Below, in pieces: positions 38,368 through 52,235 of a stretch of DNA of 64,000 nt (the stretch's first letter is position 1; every line of letters begins with the position of its first letter). Under the pieces are notes generated by a model, which was given only the letters and a program-made list of their open reading frames with translations, did not search any database and was not told the DNA's origin. The position numbers and the translations under genes were made by a program. Location of the stretch: NCBI GenBank assembly GCA_025642075.2, contig JAODUO010000080.1:153501-217500 (forward strand), written 5' to 3'. This DNA is from Ridgeia piscesae. Lineage: Eukaryota > Annelida > Polychaeta > Sabellida > Siboglinidae.

Positions 38368-39341
38368 CATATTATTGAGTAATATTAGGCAATTTTAATT
38401 TAATTTGCTATACAACTAGAGGCCAATAAAGCAACAGCTTAGGTAGTGGTAGTGATGGTGATAAACGGGGCCTTAAGTACCACATGTGCTAAACAATTAG
38501 AACTGTACACATTACAAACAACTTTGGCTACAATTGGTATGATGGCCCAAAATTTTTAATATTAAATTAACACAATATGAATTAATTATCTGTAAAGAAG
38601 CTGTTAGAATCTGTGCAAACAACTTTCGCTACAGCTGGGATGACAACATTAAGTCAAATATTAAATTAATTAAATATGAATTAGTAAGCTATCAAGAAGC
38701 TGCTAGAATACACAAAGACCTCTGGCTACAACTGGTATGGGACCTGTCCTACACACGGACAACTTTGAAAGTCAACAGTGACAAGTTGATATTGCGCTCA
38801 ATACCGGGTGGAATTTCATCCACACTGTAAGTTGGGTGTGCGCCTGATTGCCCCAGTGGCTGGAGGGGACTGACCACCTGTCTAGGTGACCACTGGGCAG
38901 GGCTGTCACTGGTGGGAGCCAACAGGACACTTGTTATTGTTTACAAGACACCAACTGTCAATTAGATCTGCTATCTAGGTATTGTTTCAAGGACAGCTGA
39001 TCCCAGTGGCCATACGGACTTCATCACTGCTCGGCCAATTCATTCACTAGTCTCTATGAGACTGGCTCATTATTGCCTATCACATGTTGAAGACGCTGAT
39101 ATAATAAAACATTAAAAAATTGACCTCTGGTGTAACAGAAACACCACTAGAACAATTGGGGTTAATTATTTATCAAAAGAATCATGTTTACCTTTATACC
39201 ATGAAACTATATTGTAGACTTTAAAATATTTTAAATTCCTCTGCATGTGTACATTTACAACTTGGTGACTATTGCAATAATAAAACAATGCCCACATGAG
39301 AGTAAATAGTAAGTTTGATACTGCAGTTTACTACTGTTAGC

Positions 39342-39344
<3 letters not shown>

Positions 39345-39410
<66 letters not shown>

Positions 39411-39432
39411 TATTATATATATATATATATAA
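39345..39432. repeat. (TA)n microsatellite
   Basis: TA array of about 88 bp. The overlapping Tyr/Ile ORF on the minus strand is an artefact. Confidence 0.97.
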
Positions 39433-40564
39433 TACTTTTTCAGGATGTGTGACATGTTTTAATAAATGTTAAAGCATCATTGAGAGCTGTAAAGAGCACT
39501 ACAAAAATGTTCCTGTTATTATTATATTTTATCATACTAAGTGACTGTATTATGTTCAATTTTTGTTCTCCATTTAGTTTTTAATTACACCAAAATTTGA
39601 AATATAACAATTTCATCAGCATGGGATTGGAGATTATCAATTAACATTGTTGGTGTAATACTGAGCATTACGTAATTTCCCAATATTACAATACTACTTA
39701 TTCAATCTTGGATAGCTCCCATTTCAACATGGAATCCATTCATTGAGAAAGCACATTATTAGCCTCTGCACACTTTTTAGTTCTATGAACATGATCTCAG
39801 CTTGTTTAATTTCCTGGCCATGTCAGTTTCTTCAGGAAACCACGACACTGTTCTCAGGGTCCTAATTAACCCTGCTTGTAAACAACACCTTGATTGTGAG
39901 CATCAACACCAAAACAACAACAAAGAGTGCACTAACACTCTTTGGGCACTGACATTAAATTATGCTGGTGTTTATACCTCAAGACGTCATACCTTCTGGT
40001 ATTTATTTCATTTGCATAACCACTTCACACATGAATCTCTGACCACAGAGCCAGGAACTGGTAATCTCCATTACGATTCCCTAGACACAGATAAAGGTGC
40101 TACAACATCAATGAGTCACTCAGTGTCCAGCCATTCTCAGGGGGTGAGTTACATTTTCCCCTCTGGGGGTGAGTTACATCCCCCCTCCTTGGGGTCTATT
40201 ATACTTGGGCGCAATTACCCAGTAGCTACAAATACACCCCTGGCAATTAGGGACCAGTCACTGAGGCAGTTTCGTAATTGGTAATTAACCTTTGAACTAA
40301 TAATGCCCATCTGTTGTGAAGCAATCAGAACTACTAATGTGAAACTACTGTACATCAATGGTAGCTTCTTCAAAGGAAATACAAAATACTGTAAACGGCA
40401 AGTGGAACATTGCATCAGGACCGCATTTCTACAATCTCACATCCATCAATGGTACTTAACACAAACAAATGTGAATCTAAATTATAATGGTTACAAACAA
40501 AACAACTCATTATAAGTTTACAAGAATTTACCAGTCATGATAATTATTGCTACAACAAATATAC

Positions 40565-41019
<455 letters not shown>

Positions 41020-41689
41020 GTTTATATGTCCACTGTGAAAATAATTAATGAAAATAATAAGAGGTAATTATCTGAGTCTATTAGAAAACTAACCATGCCT
41101 TGAGGCTGACTGATTTCAGTTACCTTTACACAGAACCAGCATGAGCAGTGCTGCCCCTGGTGGCTAATTTAAAATCAGCAATCTACATACCTGTTGTACT
41201 ATCACTAATTAATGCAGAATAACAGTATCTCTTTCTGTTCATATGTTTGTTTATGCTTGACTGTTTAATCACACAAGTATTTGTTCTCCTCATCCACCAA
41301 ATTAAACACTGCATAATATTATTCATATTATTTATAAATATATTTCTGGTGATGTTCCTTGAAATATATTTCTGGTGATATGTTCCTTGATTTATATAGC
41401 ATCCTATTTACACAATAATATTCTGTGTACACGAAAAGGCACAATGGAAGTTGATATTGTCACCAAGAAGCAGTTGATTTCTTAAAACAATTTTTTAACA
41501 AAACTTAATTTTTTAACACTTAATGAGCATTAGTAGTTGGTGCGCATCTGTCATACTAAACTAACTGTACTATTTCTATTTAGGCCATGGCCAGCAACTT
41601 CATTCAGATATCTGACAAAAAACCAAGAACGTCCTGAAAGAAACAGTACAAGAAAAAGTCTATGTTTGTGGATTTTTCAAGTAAAATAA

Positions 41690-41900
41690 AGTTCTTATAT
41701 AGCACAGTATCCAGTCTTCAGGACTGCCCAAAGCAGTTTACTTCCCTGGCAGATCTGTTCAATTAGACACCATCTTAACTTTGGTGGGAAGCATCCAGCC
41801 ATCGGCAATTAATGCGCAAAGGTGGCTCAGCTCGCACAAAAATCCACTATTGTCTATAGCTAGGTATTCATTTATATAGCTGGGAGTCCGAATGTCTACC
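41690..41900 (+). repeat. Probable dispersed repeat fragment
   Basis: The stretch from 'ttatatagcacagtatccag' through 'gactgcccaaagcagtttac' and 'cagatctgttcaattagacacc' resembles a dispersed repeat, and a related phrase occurs at 4,195-4,310 in this window. No boundaries or protein are visible. Confidence 0.4.
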
Positions 41901-44119
41901 ACTACATTTTTAGAATGTATGGAAACACATCAAACTACATACAGTCGTTATGATCAATATATCACATAATTGTGCAACAGGTCAGGATATTGCAGAAATG
42001 CTCACCATTCAATAAACTACACCGTCCAATTACATGTAACACTAATTTAACTTAGAACTTCTATTCACTCCACGTTAAATAATCAAATAATATGTGTTCC
42101 AAAACATACGTTATGACTCAAACAGGCATGACTAACACCACAGTTAGCAGAACAGTGATTTGGCTTGCACTGGTTAGGAAAAATGGATAATTTGCAGTAC
42201 AAAAGTACAAAATAGAAAGTTACATAAACATACTGATGGGTATAAAATTAGTTACAGTTGCTTGCAATATAGATTAAGACTCTATAGTATAGCAATATAG
42301 CAAAGGAAAGGAATAAATAAATAAATACTTTTGGCAGCGTTCTGTGAAAATATCCAAAACTATTATTTTTTTATCTTTGCTCTACAGTAATAGCTCAAGT
42401 GCTTACATAAAGATATCAGCTGTGACAATATTTCATTGTCAGTTGCTCTTCTTTTCATTTGCGACACTTTACAATATGGAAACTACACTACACTATGGCT
42501 TTAAAAATATGCATTTACAATAATGCATAAATATCTCTAATATGTTCATTCACACATATGAATGTAAACCGTCATTAAGTGTCTGGTGTATTTTGGGAGA
42601 CTTTACAGCTTGAGAGTTAATAGGCACACACATTTATGTTGTCGGGATCGTGACTACATGTTAGACAGTGTATAGCGGTCACACCTTCGTGGTTTCATCA
42701 AACATGCCCAAGACTTAGACAATGTGCCAGGCCTTGCACATAATCCCAGTTATGTCATTAAGCATACTAACACCAGGCTCTCATGTGGCTGCCCGGGTAG
42801 GGTATCTTATCTAGCCAGGGACAGTCTGTCAACACCCCAGTTGGGGAACCCACACTCAAATGTGACACTCTTCTAATTTTCCTCTGGATTCAACTAGGCA
42901 GGTGTTTACCGAGCCTTGTTACTTGGTAGCAGTTGTAAAATACTTCTAACTTTTCTAAACTATTTTATACTAATAAATTATGGTAATCCACACAGTGCAG
43001 TGCAGATAATAAAAATAAAGTTCAAACCTGACTCTGTAATGGTAGACATGTATTCCCTAAAGGAATATTGAAATGCCAGAAATCAACAACTTAATAAATA
43101 TTTGTCTTGTTAAAATTTACCTACCAGTAATATCTGAAACACTACACAGTTGTGATGTAATATATTTAAATATAAGATGAAATATGCACTTTGAAGATAT
43201 ACTCTTACAAAAAAAAATATTACATGATTAAGTATCATATCATTATTCAAATATGTTACTGATTTTTTCCCAGCAGGTTGCCACATAAATGTTGAATACT
43301 GTCATCAAACGTCAGCAGTGACGTTACGTTATTACAATATTTTCTTCTACAGAGATAGTAAGCCTTGATGCCTTATATTTTGCTTGATTTGCGTGATAGC
43401 TAAATATTTATCACAATAAAATATCAGCACACTTCTACTAACAAGCTTCAAACATAGACGTCTTAAAGCAACAACAACAGATAGTAATATGACGAGGCCT
43501 AAAAATATTATGCCTTCACAATATTATATCTATCAAATTATGGATAACAAGTGTTCTAAATATTACTGACATTTTTATACATTAAGGAATACTGCAGTCA
43601 TTTTGACTCAATATTGTCCAGTATTACCAATAAAGCTTGTTTTGAAACTGGAAATTTGGCTTACCAATTACACATTTCGCAGTAGAAACTTTTCAACTGC
43701 AAACATTGTTGTGAGCTTAATAAAGTAACTATCTTGCTAGCGTAACATTAACTAATCACTGAATAACTAACTAGCAATAGACGGTCTCCGTTTAAATACG
43801 TGAACCATTCAACAAGTATCTCAATACACGTGTCTCACTGACATTACACAAATAGTTTCATCAACAGGTGGAACAAGACGGGGCAATGCTCTTGCAAATT
43901 GAAATGAGCAAATAAAACAGCTACTTCTAGCATTTCTGCGGTGGATTCTTCCGCAACCCATCTGGAGATGTTTATGAAGTGTTCTACTTATGTGACATGT
44001 CCTATGAGCTTCTCGCGCTATATGAGGGCACTTGTATACAGAGTGGGTGATTGATGTATGTGGCAGGTCCCTGGGAATGCCCAGCTTCAGCCAGCCTGTG
44101 TCCATCTGCAAGCTCTCAC

Positions 44120-44219
44120 CTGTGAAGCAGTGACCCAAATCAAGTTCTTCGACATCATCGGACAAGGAGAAAGAGCTGCTGAGGATGTCATCGAACATTG
44201 TGGACAGTCTGGTTGTCAT
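44120..44219 (-). CDS. HNF4: HNF4 alternative first coding exon, distal (exon 1a), acidic
   Basis: ATG at 44219-44217; 100 nt to the strong donor TCACAG|GTGAGA, ending in phase 1 with G as HNF4 exon 2 or 3 requires. The 33 residues include MFDDILSSSFSLSDDVEELD, a mix of acidic and bulky hydrophobic residues typical of transactivation segments, consistent with an AF-1 function. As with exon 1b, the assignment to HNF4 is by strand, phase, ATG and position rather than homology. Two 8-bp minisatellites lie 400-880 bp upstream, where the promoter should be. Confidence 0.7.
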
Positions 44220-44620
44220 GGAAGGTCTGTGGACACTCTGAGGGTCTTGTCACACCTTCAGCATGAGGAAGCCACCCTCTGTGGCAGCGGCACCAACCAT
44301 ATATGGGAGAGGGGTGGAGGGGTGTTGGCCGTACCACTTTATTGACTCACAGCTGGTGTGGGAAGGACTGATTTCAAAGAGGTGCCCAGATGGGAAGCTG
44401 GGACAAACTGGCTTCCAGCAGGACCGAAAAGACACATACAAACACAGACTGATTCATCAGTTGTTGACACTGATACATGGCCTGTCCTTGATCTTTCCTG
44501 TGCTGCGGAAGAAAGCACACTGCAAAGACAGGAACATTGATTGATGTTCTGTGTAACCATTTGTATAAGTTTTGTTGCTCTGCTAACTGTAAACACAAAC
44601 CAGGGAGCTGTTGCTGGCAA

Positions 44621-44744
44621 ACAGGTAGACGGGTAGACGGGTAGACAGGTAGACAGGTAGACAGGTAGACAGGTAGACAGGTAGACAGGTAGACAGGTAG
44701 ACAGGTAGACAGGTAGACAGGTAGACAGGTAGACAGGTAGACAG
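44621..44744. repeat. 8-bp minisatellite (ACAGGTAG)n, about 15 copies
   Basis: Perfect or near-perfect units, with ACGGGTAG variants at the left edge. It begins about 400 bp upstream of the exon 1a ATG. Confidence 0.97.
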
Positions 44745-44967
44745 AGAAAGGAATGTGTAAATACAATACAGAAGAGGTGAAAACTATGAAAAGAAATCGG
44801 AATGAAGAAACATATTATAAGAATGTCAGTAGTTGGGAGCTGACTGGGATGTATAGGTCATGCAGAGTTGTTGCAGACAATAAATAATACGCAAATACAC
44901 AAATGTGATGAAAATTTACAAAGTGTGCTGGGAAAACAGAAAAAGATGAAGGAAGATCAAAACATCT

Positions 44968-45096
44968 GAGATGGAGAGATGGAGAGATGGAGAGATGGAG
45001 AGATGGAGAGATGGAGAGATGGAGAGATGGAGAGATGGAGAGATGGAGAGATGGAGAGATGGAGAGATGGAGAGATGGAGAGATGGAGAGATGGAG
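44968..45096. repeat. 8-bp minisatellite (AGATGGAG)n, about 16 copies
   Basis: Uniform purine-rich units, unrelated in sequence to the neighbouring ACAGGTAG array. The repeat frames give artefactual ORFs on both strands. Confidence 0.97.
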
Positions 45097-46156
45097 ACAG
45101 AGTGAGAATGAGCCCTAGAGAGAATCAAGACTTGACAGTTCCCAAAAGGGCTGAGAGGAACAGGGTATGGAAATAAGGGATTTCGGAAATAAGGTCCATC
45201 CCCAGAAAATAATCTCCCCAAAACACCCTTCCATTGTTTTATTCAAGCATCAAAGCCCCAGGTAACTAATGCAATGACTGTATGACTAACTTCATGTCAG
45301 TGTTCAACACCACCTAATTTGTTATTTTTCATGATCTCCATAGCAAACCTATTTTAAAACTGTTACTGAAGTTATTCTACTAAACAAGATGGCTTTTAGT
45401 TTAACAGTTAACTTATCTTTGATTAACGATACTTTGAGTTGACATACAATAGTTTGTACAGCTTAGTATGACAGATAATTAAAAGGACTTGATACATTTC
45501 ATGCTGGATGGTGTAAAAGTGGAGTTTATGTATTTCCTTTGAAGTACTACTTCTGAGACGGTATTACCTGTTTTTATTTGTACTCATCAATGCAACTCAA
45601 CATTCCACCAACTTTTAGATAACTACAATCCTGGAAGTACATGTTCACACCTTGTGCATTGTTCAATAACTTGTGGGGTGACATACATTCATCACATCTG
45701 TTCCTGGCAGGATTTGCATAAATGTCGTCAAGAGTGTATGTTTAAATTTGATTAATTACATAGAAAACTTGAAATTTGAAGTTTTGTGTTAGTCAGAGAC
45801 TTGTATTAGACAGATACAGTTAGTGACTTATGCTAGTCAGACACTTACAGACATAGTGCGAGACTCTTGGGTTTAGTCAGAGATTCATCTTAGAAAGTTT
45901 TTATTCTTTGTCTTATTCACTGTGCAAAGCCTAGATTGACAGGAATTAAACAAGAGTTTTTTTAGGAGGGGGGGGGCTCATTTCTGTATTTCAAGATGAA
46001 CCATTACAATTGAGAGAAAATAATAATTGCAGAAGATTAGGACTGTTGAGCAGACAGACAGAACAGACTGCATGGTTTGGTGGACCAAGAAGGAAGACAT
46101 TGCAGTGGATAACTGATGGAACTGAATTGCCACTTAAACTTGGACAGAAAGAGACA

Positions 46157-46158
<2 letters not shown>

Positions 46159-46239
<81 letters not shown>

Positions 46240-46288
46240 GTTTATATATATATATGTTTAATATATATTTTAATATATATATATATAT

Positions 46289-46329
<41 letters not shown>

Positions 46330-46403
46330 TATATATATATATATGTTTAATATATATGTTTAATATATATAATATATATGTTAAATATATATAATATATA
46401 TGT

Positions 46404-46441
<38 letters not shown>
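46159..46441. repeat. (TA)n microsatellite with TGTTTAA interruptions
   Basis: Compound TA array. The right part alternates TA runs with 'atgttta' blocks, suggesting a higher-order unit of about 25 bp. Confidence 0.96.
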
Positions 46442-46444
<3 letters not shown>

Positions 46445-48469
46445 CAACAAATTATTTAGCACAGAAAATGTTCTTCCTAAGACATGATTACACAACTTCA
46501 TCGCCTAGTGACTATGCTTATTGAAGCTGGTGGTTATTCTGCTAACCTGAAATAATTTCACTGTGGAAATGACAGCTTCTTCCAGCAAAACACTCCTCTA
46601 ACTATTCTGGACTAGTTATCCAGGAACAACGCAGTGTACAAGGGGCTTAACAGTTCTGTATGTGGCTTCAATAGATGAAAGACACTGTCACATACACCTG
46701 TTGATCAAAAGCAAACTGCAGCAGCGAACACAACGTGGCTTCTTGTCTTTGACAGTATTGAACAAAGCACGCATATGCCAGAAGTAGGTATTCTTTCCTT
46801 TCAAGGCATGCTTTATTTTGATCTAGCTTGGTTAGATCTAGCTGCTTTATTTTGATCTAGCTTGGTGCCCCTGTGTTAATTTGTTATTAGTACACACAGT
46901 GTTTTCATACTATTATACACCTTCAATTAGAATTAGTTCCAGTCAGAGTTTACACAATCAAGATTCCGTACTATATATAAGGAACAGTCCTAATCTTGAC
47001 TGTTCACTATTTCGCTAAACAAATAGATTGTTCACCATTTCCATAAAAGAAAACACTGGAAATAAAAAACTATATTCTAGATTTATTATATAAACTATTA
47101 GTATGTATGGTTAAACAGGTTCTCGTGGAACCACATCATCAACCTTTCCTGTTTACATTACAAACTTTTAATCTTACACAGAAACCTGACAATTTATTAT
47201 GACACACAGGCTAGGCTCTCTGAGAAAATCCACCAAATCTACAATAATTTAAATGAACAAAAAAGTGTCATTTAGTTATTTTATAGAAAGTTGGTTGGTC
47301 AAGTGTCTATTAATTACAAAACCACTAGAGTATTATAACAACAATTGAAAAGATGCAATTTAGATTTTTACCAGATCAACTTACTTTTAATAGCATTTTC
47401 ATGCATTGACAGTACTTGTACGGTCTATTAGATGTTTTAGTTTGTTATTGTGATGTGGATGGGGCCGAGCAAAATCAGTCATACAAAATTGTATTCAAGT
47501 ATTGTGTTGTTTCATTTACAAAGCACATTATCTCTATTTCCCAGTCTTTTTTTCATGTGGCATTATAAAAATTAATGGTCATAGTAATATATATTTTGAC
47601 CTTGTCAACAGCAATTGATTATGCAAACCACTAACATTAATAAAATGTAATTCCTGAACTCAATCAGCCAAGCTAGCATTCAGTATAATGGAAATCTCTT
47701 GGTGCAACTGATGATCAGTGAAGCGTGAAATGCTCATGCGAGCCAATTAGCATGTTGGATGTGTACAGTGCAGCACAGCACTGTAGTAACAAAAAGTGCA
47801 GAAGTTTAACCACACAGGGTTTTTGGCTGAATAAACAAAAATGTTCAGACTAGTGAAACACCTTTGTAAATGGTGTCAAGGTTGGTTCCACAAAAAAATT
47901 GACAGATTGCGAAACAACCTAACTGTATCATTGAAGACTGAGTAAATGTGTTGAATTACTCAACATTTATACCAGACAATATAACAATAAAAACAAAACA
48001 ATTTAATTGTGAAATCCTGTAAAATGTTTAACTGTAGGATTTCTAAAAGCTGTGCTGCATATGTTTGCGGGGATATGACAGCTGAGTTACAAAGCAATGC
48101 CTGGGAAAGGCAGTCATATGTGCTATACAGGACACACCACAACACCATCCCACGTTTCTCTAACTACTGTCACACTATCTAATTGTCAAATAGCAAACTT
48201 TAAATTCACTTTAGAAACTTAGGTATCAATCAGATGTATTTATTTTTTCTAAGAGAACTATGCAAGAACATGACACTGCACTCTTAAAGGAATATCATAA
48301 CACATTTAACTCACTCTCTTTTGCAATATTTTAAACACATGACATTGTCTCTGCTAAAATGCAATTAAAAAAATACTTGAAAAAACTAAAAAAATCCGGT
48401 ACATTTCTGGAGGAAACTCTTCTAAAGTGATTAATCTTCAGTTCAGGGGATGTTGACCGATGTTGTTGA

Positions 48470-49330
48470 AACGTCATTATGTGCACAAACACTTATATCC
48501 GCCGTCAACGTCGGTGCAAATATTGACTTGGACATCGCGTGCCGTCACTGCCTTGGCAGAGAAAATTAAGGTCACTTTTAGCACCGGCACACAGAATAAT
48601 CCCCGGTGTCCCGTTAGTCGAGATAGTCGGGACGCCAGAGCAGCCAGCTGAAACCCTATCAGCTGGTGCTAACCCGAATTTTATGTTGACACGTTCTGCG
48701 CTGTTCTGCAGCGTGTCGGGTTTCAGAATTATTCCAGCGACTGTCGCGCAGATAAAAGTCAAAGCGGGATGTCGCAATCAGACGCTACGAAGACACAGAA
48801 CTCTGCGGAGTTATAGCATGGCTCCGTACAACCTGTCAACAGTGTTTTGCGCGACACGATCGTGACTGAATGTGTTGTGGTAATGCGCTGAAAGCGAAAC
48901 ACTGCGATACCCGTCGAGTGACAGTCAACCCGCGCGAGGCAGCGACACGACATTGCCATCGGCTGGCCCCGGCCGTCTGTGCACGCACTGCCCGCGACGC
49001 TCACCGACTCACCTTCTTTGAGCGGGGAACTTTCGTTCATGTTCCGCAACGTTGAACAGCCTTTCACCTGGCGCCGACGCCGGGGGAGTTTCCACCGGGA
49101 ATCCTTGGGTCAAATTTCAACGCGACGGAGCTCTTTCGGTAGTGGACTTACACCCCGGGGGCGGGGTCCAGGATTATCGCAATCACGTGGCACGCGTCAT
49201 GTGACGCTGCGACCAGCGCCGAAGTGGCAGAGACAGAGCGGTTTGTGTAAACGGATCGGCGGACGGCGATAAGATTAGTGAGCGCGGACCCCGAACAGGT
49301 GGCCGGCTGGGAGCGCGACAGTCAAACATA
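48470..49330 (-). promoter_or_regulatory. CpG-rich block, candidate distal promoter
   Basis: A sharp island of GC-rich, CpG-dense sequence (GCGACACG, CCGGCCGT, GGCGCCGACGCCGG and similar) in otherwise AT-rich, CpG-poor DNA. On the minus strand a strong donor GGGGT|GTAAGT lies at 49152/49151. The roughly 150 nt before it contain no long ORF, so a non-coding first exon transcribed leftward toward HNF4 is plausible. ORFs of 60-108 codons on both strands have no recognisable product. The orientation and target gene are inference. Confidence 0.5.
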
Positions 49331-49565
49331 CGACTGTTTTACCGGCGTTTTCAGGCGTCATAAACACAACTTTCGCCAGCCCAAACTGTTGTATAACAAC
49401 GGAATTGCGTATTTTGGAAACTTGTAAACAAGGGCAACTAATCGCTCGAGTGGATGGAGCCCACAGCTTCTCAAGTCAACACACGGTCGAGGATGTTTAA
49501 TAATTATTATCTAATAGCTGATATTGTAATTTATAGGTCTAAATTTCATACTTAATATGATATAT

Positions 49566-49566
49566 T

Positions 49567-49616
<50 letters not shown>

Positions 49617-49719
49617 CATATTACATATACATATACATATATATAAAAACATATACATATACATTTTTACTTTATATATATATTATATATATAAAAAATT
49701 TATATATAATATATAACAT

Positions 49720-49806
<87 letters not shown>
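49566..49806. repeat. TA-rich microsatellite cluster
   Basis: Two TA arrays flanking a more complex ATACAT/AAATTTATAT segment. Confidence 0.95.
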
Positions 49807-49979
49807 TACTAATGATACAAAGTCGCTATTAGCATATAATATACGGATTCATTCGGAAAAAATTCTGGACATAATATAAGAGCGGATCTGTCAACGTTTG
49901 AGGGTCGCAAAATGTCCACTACGGTATCTCGCTTGTTAAACCGCTGAAGTAATATAACTAACTAGTCGAGTAGACGCAG

Positions 49980-49980
<1 letters not shown>

Positions 49981-50028
<48 letters not shown>

Positions 50029-50061
50029 GCTAGCTAGCTAGCTATCTAGCTAGCTAGCTAG

Positions 50062-50129
<68 letters not shown>

Positions 50130-50200
50130 ATATATATATATATATCCCTCCCTCCCTCCCTACCTCCCCCTCCCTCCCTCCCTCCCTCCCTCCCTCCCTC

Positions 50201-50231
<31 letters not shown>

Positions 50232-50379
50232 TCTCTGTTTTCCTCATGTCTCTCTTCTCGCTCCCCCTCTCTATTCCTAATTTTCTCTCTTCCTCCCTCC
50301 CTCCATCTCTCTCCTCCCTATCTTCCTCCTGCCTCTCTCTCCTCTCTCTCCCCTCTCTCTCATCTATCTAACTCACACA

Positions 50380-50411
<32 letters not shown>

Positions 50412-50415
50412 CCAC
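49981..50415. repeat. Composite microsatellite cluster (TATC, TAGC, CCCT, CT, CACG)
   Basis: Over 430 bp the motif changes from (TATC)n with TAGC interruptions, to (TA)n, to (CCCT)n, to a long CT-rich pyrimidine tract, ending in (CACG)n. The 50,147-50,360 part is almost purely pyrimidine on the plus strand. Confidence 0.97.
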
Positions 50416-50900
50416 AAGATAACAAGCGACACGGATGAAGAGTCGAATGGCACACCCGGGGTGAACACAGGGATAAAGAAGTAGCATGACGAGTACGACA
50501 CAGACCTGATGATGTAGTACCGCTATGTACCCACCTCACACGGGAACGATGGGACGAAACACTATATAATATATAATATAATGGACGGACCAAGCAGAGG
50601 ACAATAACTTTAATGTCCAGATATAATTGGGACTGATTCCACAATCCAGTGCGATGACAACGACTTTGACAGGTGCCTTGGACAGCCCCGGTGACGACTT
50701 GCACAGTCGCAAAAGGACTAGAAGAAACACAATTTCCGAAAACTATGTACGCGAAAACAAGATAGCTAGCGGTTGTATGGGTTCGCTGCGATGACGTCAT
50801 AACAATTCACGCGCGAACTTCGCGTCACCACGGAAATGACGTAACTGTCGTGATGCACAAATAGCCGGCTACGTCTTCTTCTTCTCTTAACCAGCCAACA

Positions 50901-51084
50901 TCAAGTGTTTTGACGATTATGCTGATTTTTGGAGATTGCAGTACAGATAGTTTTAATATTTATTGAAAGGAATACTGGGAATGACGTTTCGTAAGTAGAC
51001 ACGTTGATTGTTCTAGTGTTATATGCCACGTTGTAGTATAAGATCTGGCGGGATGCATAGAAAGATCGGCTTGGCGTAAATGTT
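50901..51084 (-). CDS. Unrecognised small gene, exon 3
   Basis: Acceptor TTATTCTTTTTCAG at 51086-51085. Joined in phase 2 to the exon at 51489, it gives ...VVFD-R-TFTPSRSFYASRQILYYN and continues to TGA at 50903-50901. The segment is polar and Tyr/Thr-rich with no known domain. An AATAAA (50964-50959) lies inside this exon, about 60 nt before the stop, which counts against it being the true 3' end of a coding transcript. The frame stays open across all three exons with good splice sites, which is the only evidence for coding. Confidence 0.4.
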
Positions 51085-51445
51085 CTGAAAAAGAATAATT
51101 GGTTCAATCACGAGACCTCATAAGATCATAACGTTGTGACCACAATGTAATATACAGACTAGTCAATTACATGTAACTATGACCCGGCCGACTGATGGGA
51201 ACATCTACAATTAAAACTCCTAGAATACTATTCATCCGTGTGGTGCTTCCACACATACTGTGGATCCCCATCCACATAATAGAAATGGTCTGAATACTTT
51301 TGCTTTCATTTGCCGTAATGATTATACACCAAGAGAAGGGCGACGTATGTCAGAAATGTAAAAAACAAATAAACATTAATCAAGTAACAACAGCAAGCAA
51401 ACAGACGGCACACCATATTCCATAAAGCCATCTATGGTCACTTAC

Positions 51446-51489
51446 CTGTCGAAAACTACCTCCAGCCCGTACTTGTACTGTAGGGGCAT
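51446..51489 (-). CDS. Unrecognised small gene, exon 2 (44 nt)
   Basis: Very good signals on both sides: TTTTCTTATTCAG acceptor and CGACAG|GTAAGTG donor. In the phase set by exon 1 it encodes MPLQYKYGLEVVFD plus two bases. The splice sites are the strongest argument that a spliced minus-strand transcript exists here; a second frame (APTVQVRAGGSFRQ) is also open, so coding is not proven. Confidence 0.5.
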
Positions 51490-52235
51490 CTGAATAAGAA
51501 AACATAAAAAACGATCTACGCCAGTAAGAACTGTTGTAAAATTTACTATTTCCCCGAACAGTAAAGATTGGAATTCCCTCTAGATGCAAAAATAAATATT
51601 TCAGAACCACATAAATTTAGACAAGCTTTGATACACGACTAATAACCCAACAAGCGTGCTCACCCAACCAAGACCGTTTGACCACATCAAGAGTTTTGGT
51701 CAGTACTCAACCACGACCACGATCCATTTTGCGTTTGGAAGATTTCTAAACTAGAATACTCAATAGTTTCTTCTGTATTAAATATTGTAAGAAAATCGCT
51801 CAAACAATAAAATACCTAAGTTTGTAAAATGTTGACTAGACATAGGGTTGTAGACGACACGTCATCAAAGAATCACACAGATAACACCACCTCACAGTGT
51901 TGGGTTAGGCTACAGGACGGGTGCTTATCATAGTTATGATAGTTCATTATTATCCGACTTTACCACATTTAAAGCTGACACTTTTAGTTTGTTTAACTTT
52001 TAGTATAATTATTAAACTTTTTCATTTTTTCCTGAGCACCCACTATGCATCAGCTCAGTTTGGTCAGCCATTGGGCAACATGACGTTCATCAAGAACACT
52101 GTTCACGTCAAGAAAGAAGAAATCTATGGTGTAGCCCTGTGTGACAATCAATACATAATAACAATACAGTAACTTATTTTAGCAGTTTAACAATGCGGCG
52201 ATGTGATTATACAGATAATTATTTAGAGTTATTAC

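Larger units (their letters stand above)
44220..48470 (-). other. Upstream region of HNF4 exon 1a
   Basis: 4.2 kb with two 8-bp minisatellites, a TA array at 46,159-46,441 and a short direct repeat near 46,803-46,866 (TGCTTTATTTTGATCTAGCTTGGT-like unit twice). No supported gene. Confidence 0.6.

Noticed and set aside
48505..49272. Several 60-108-codon ORFs in the CpG-rich block
   Set aside because: Stop-poor sequence is expected at high GC; the ORFs overlap on both strands with no domain or conserved motif.
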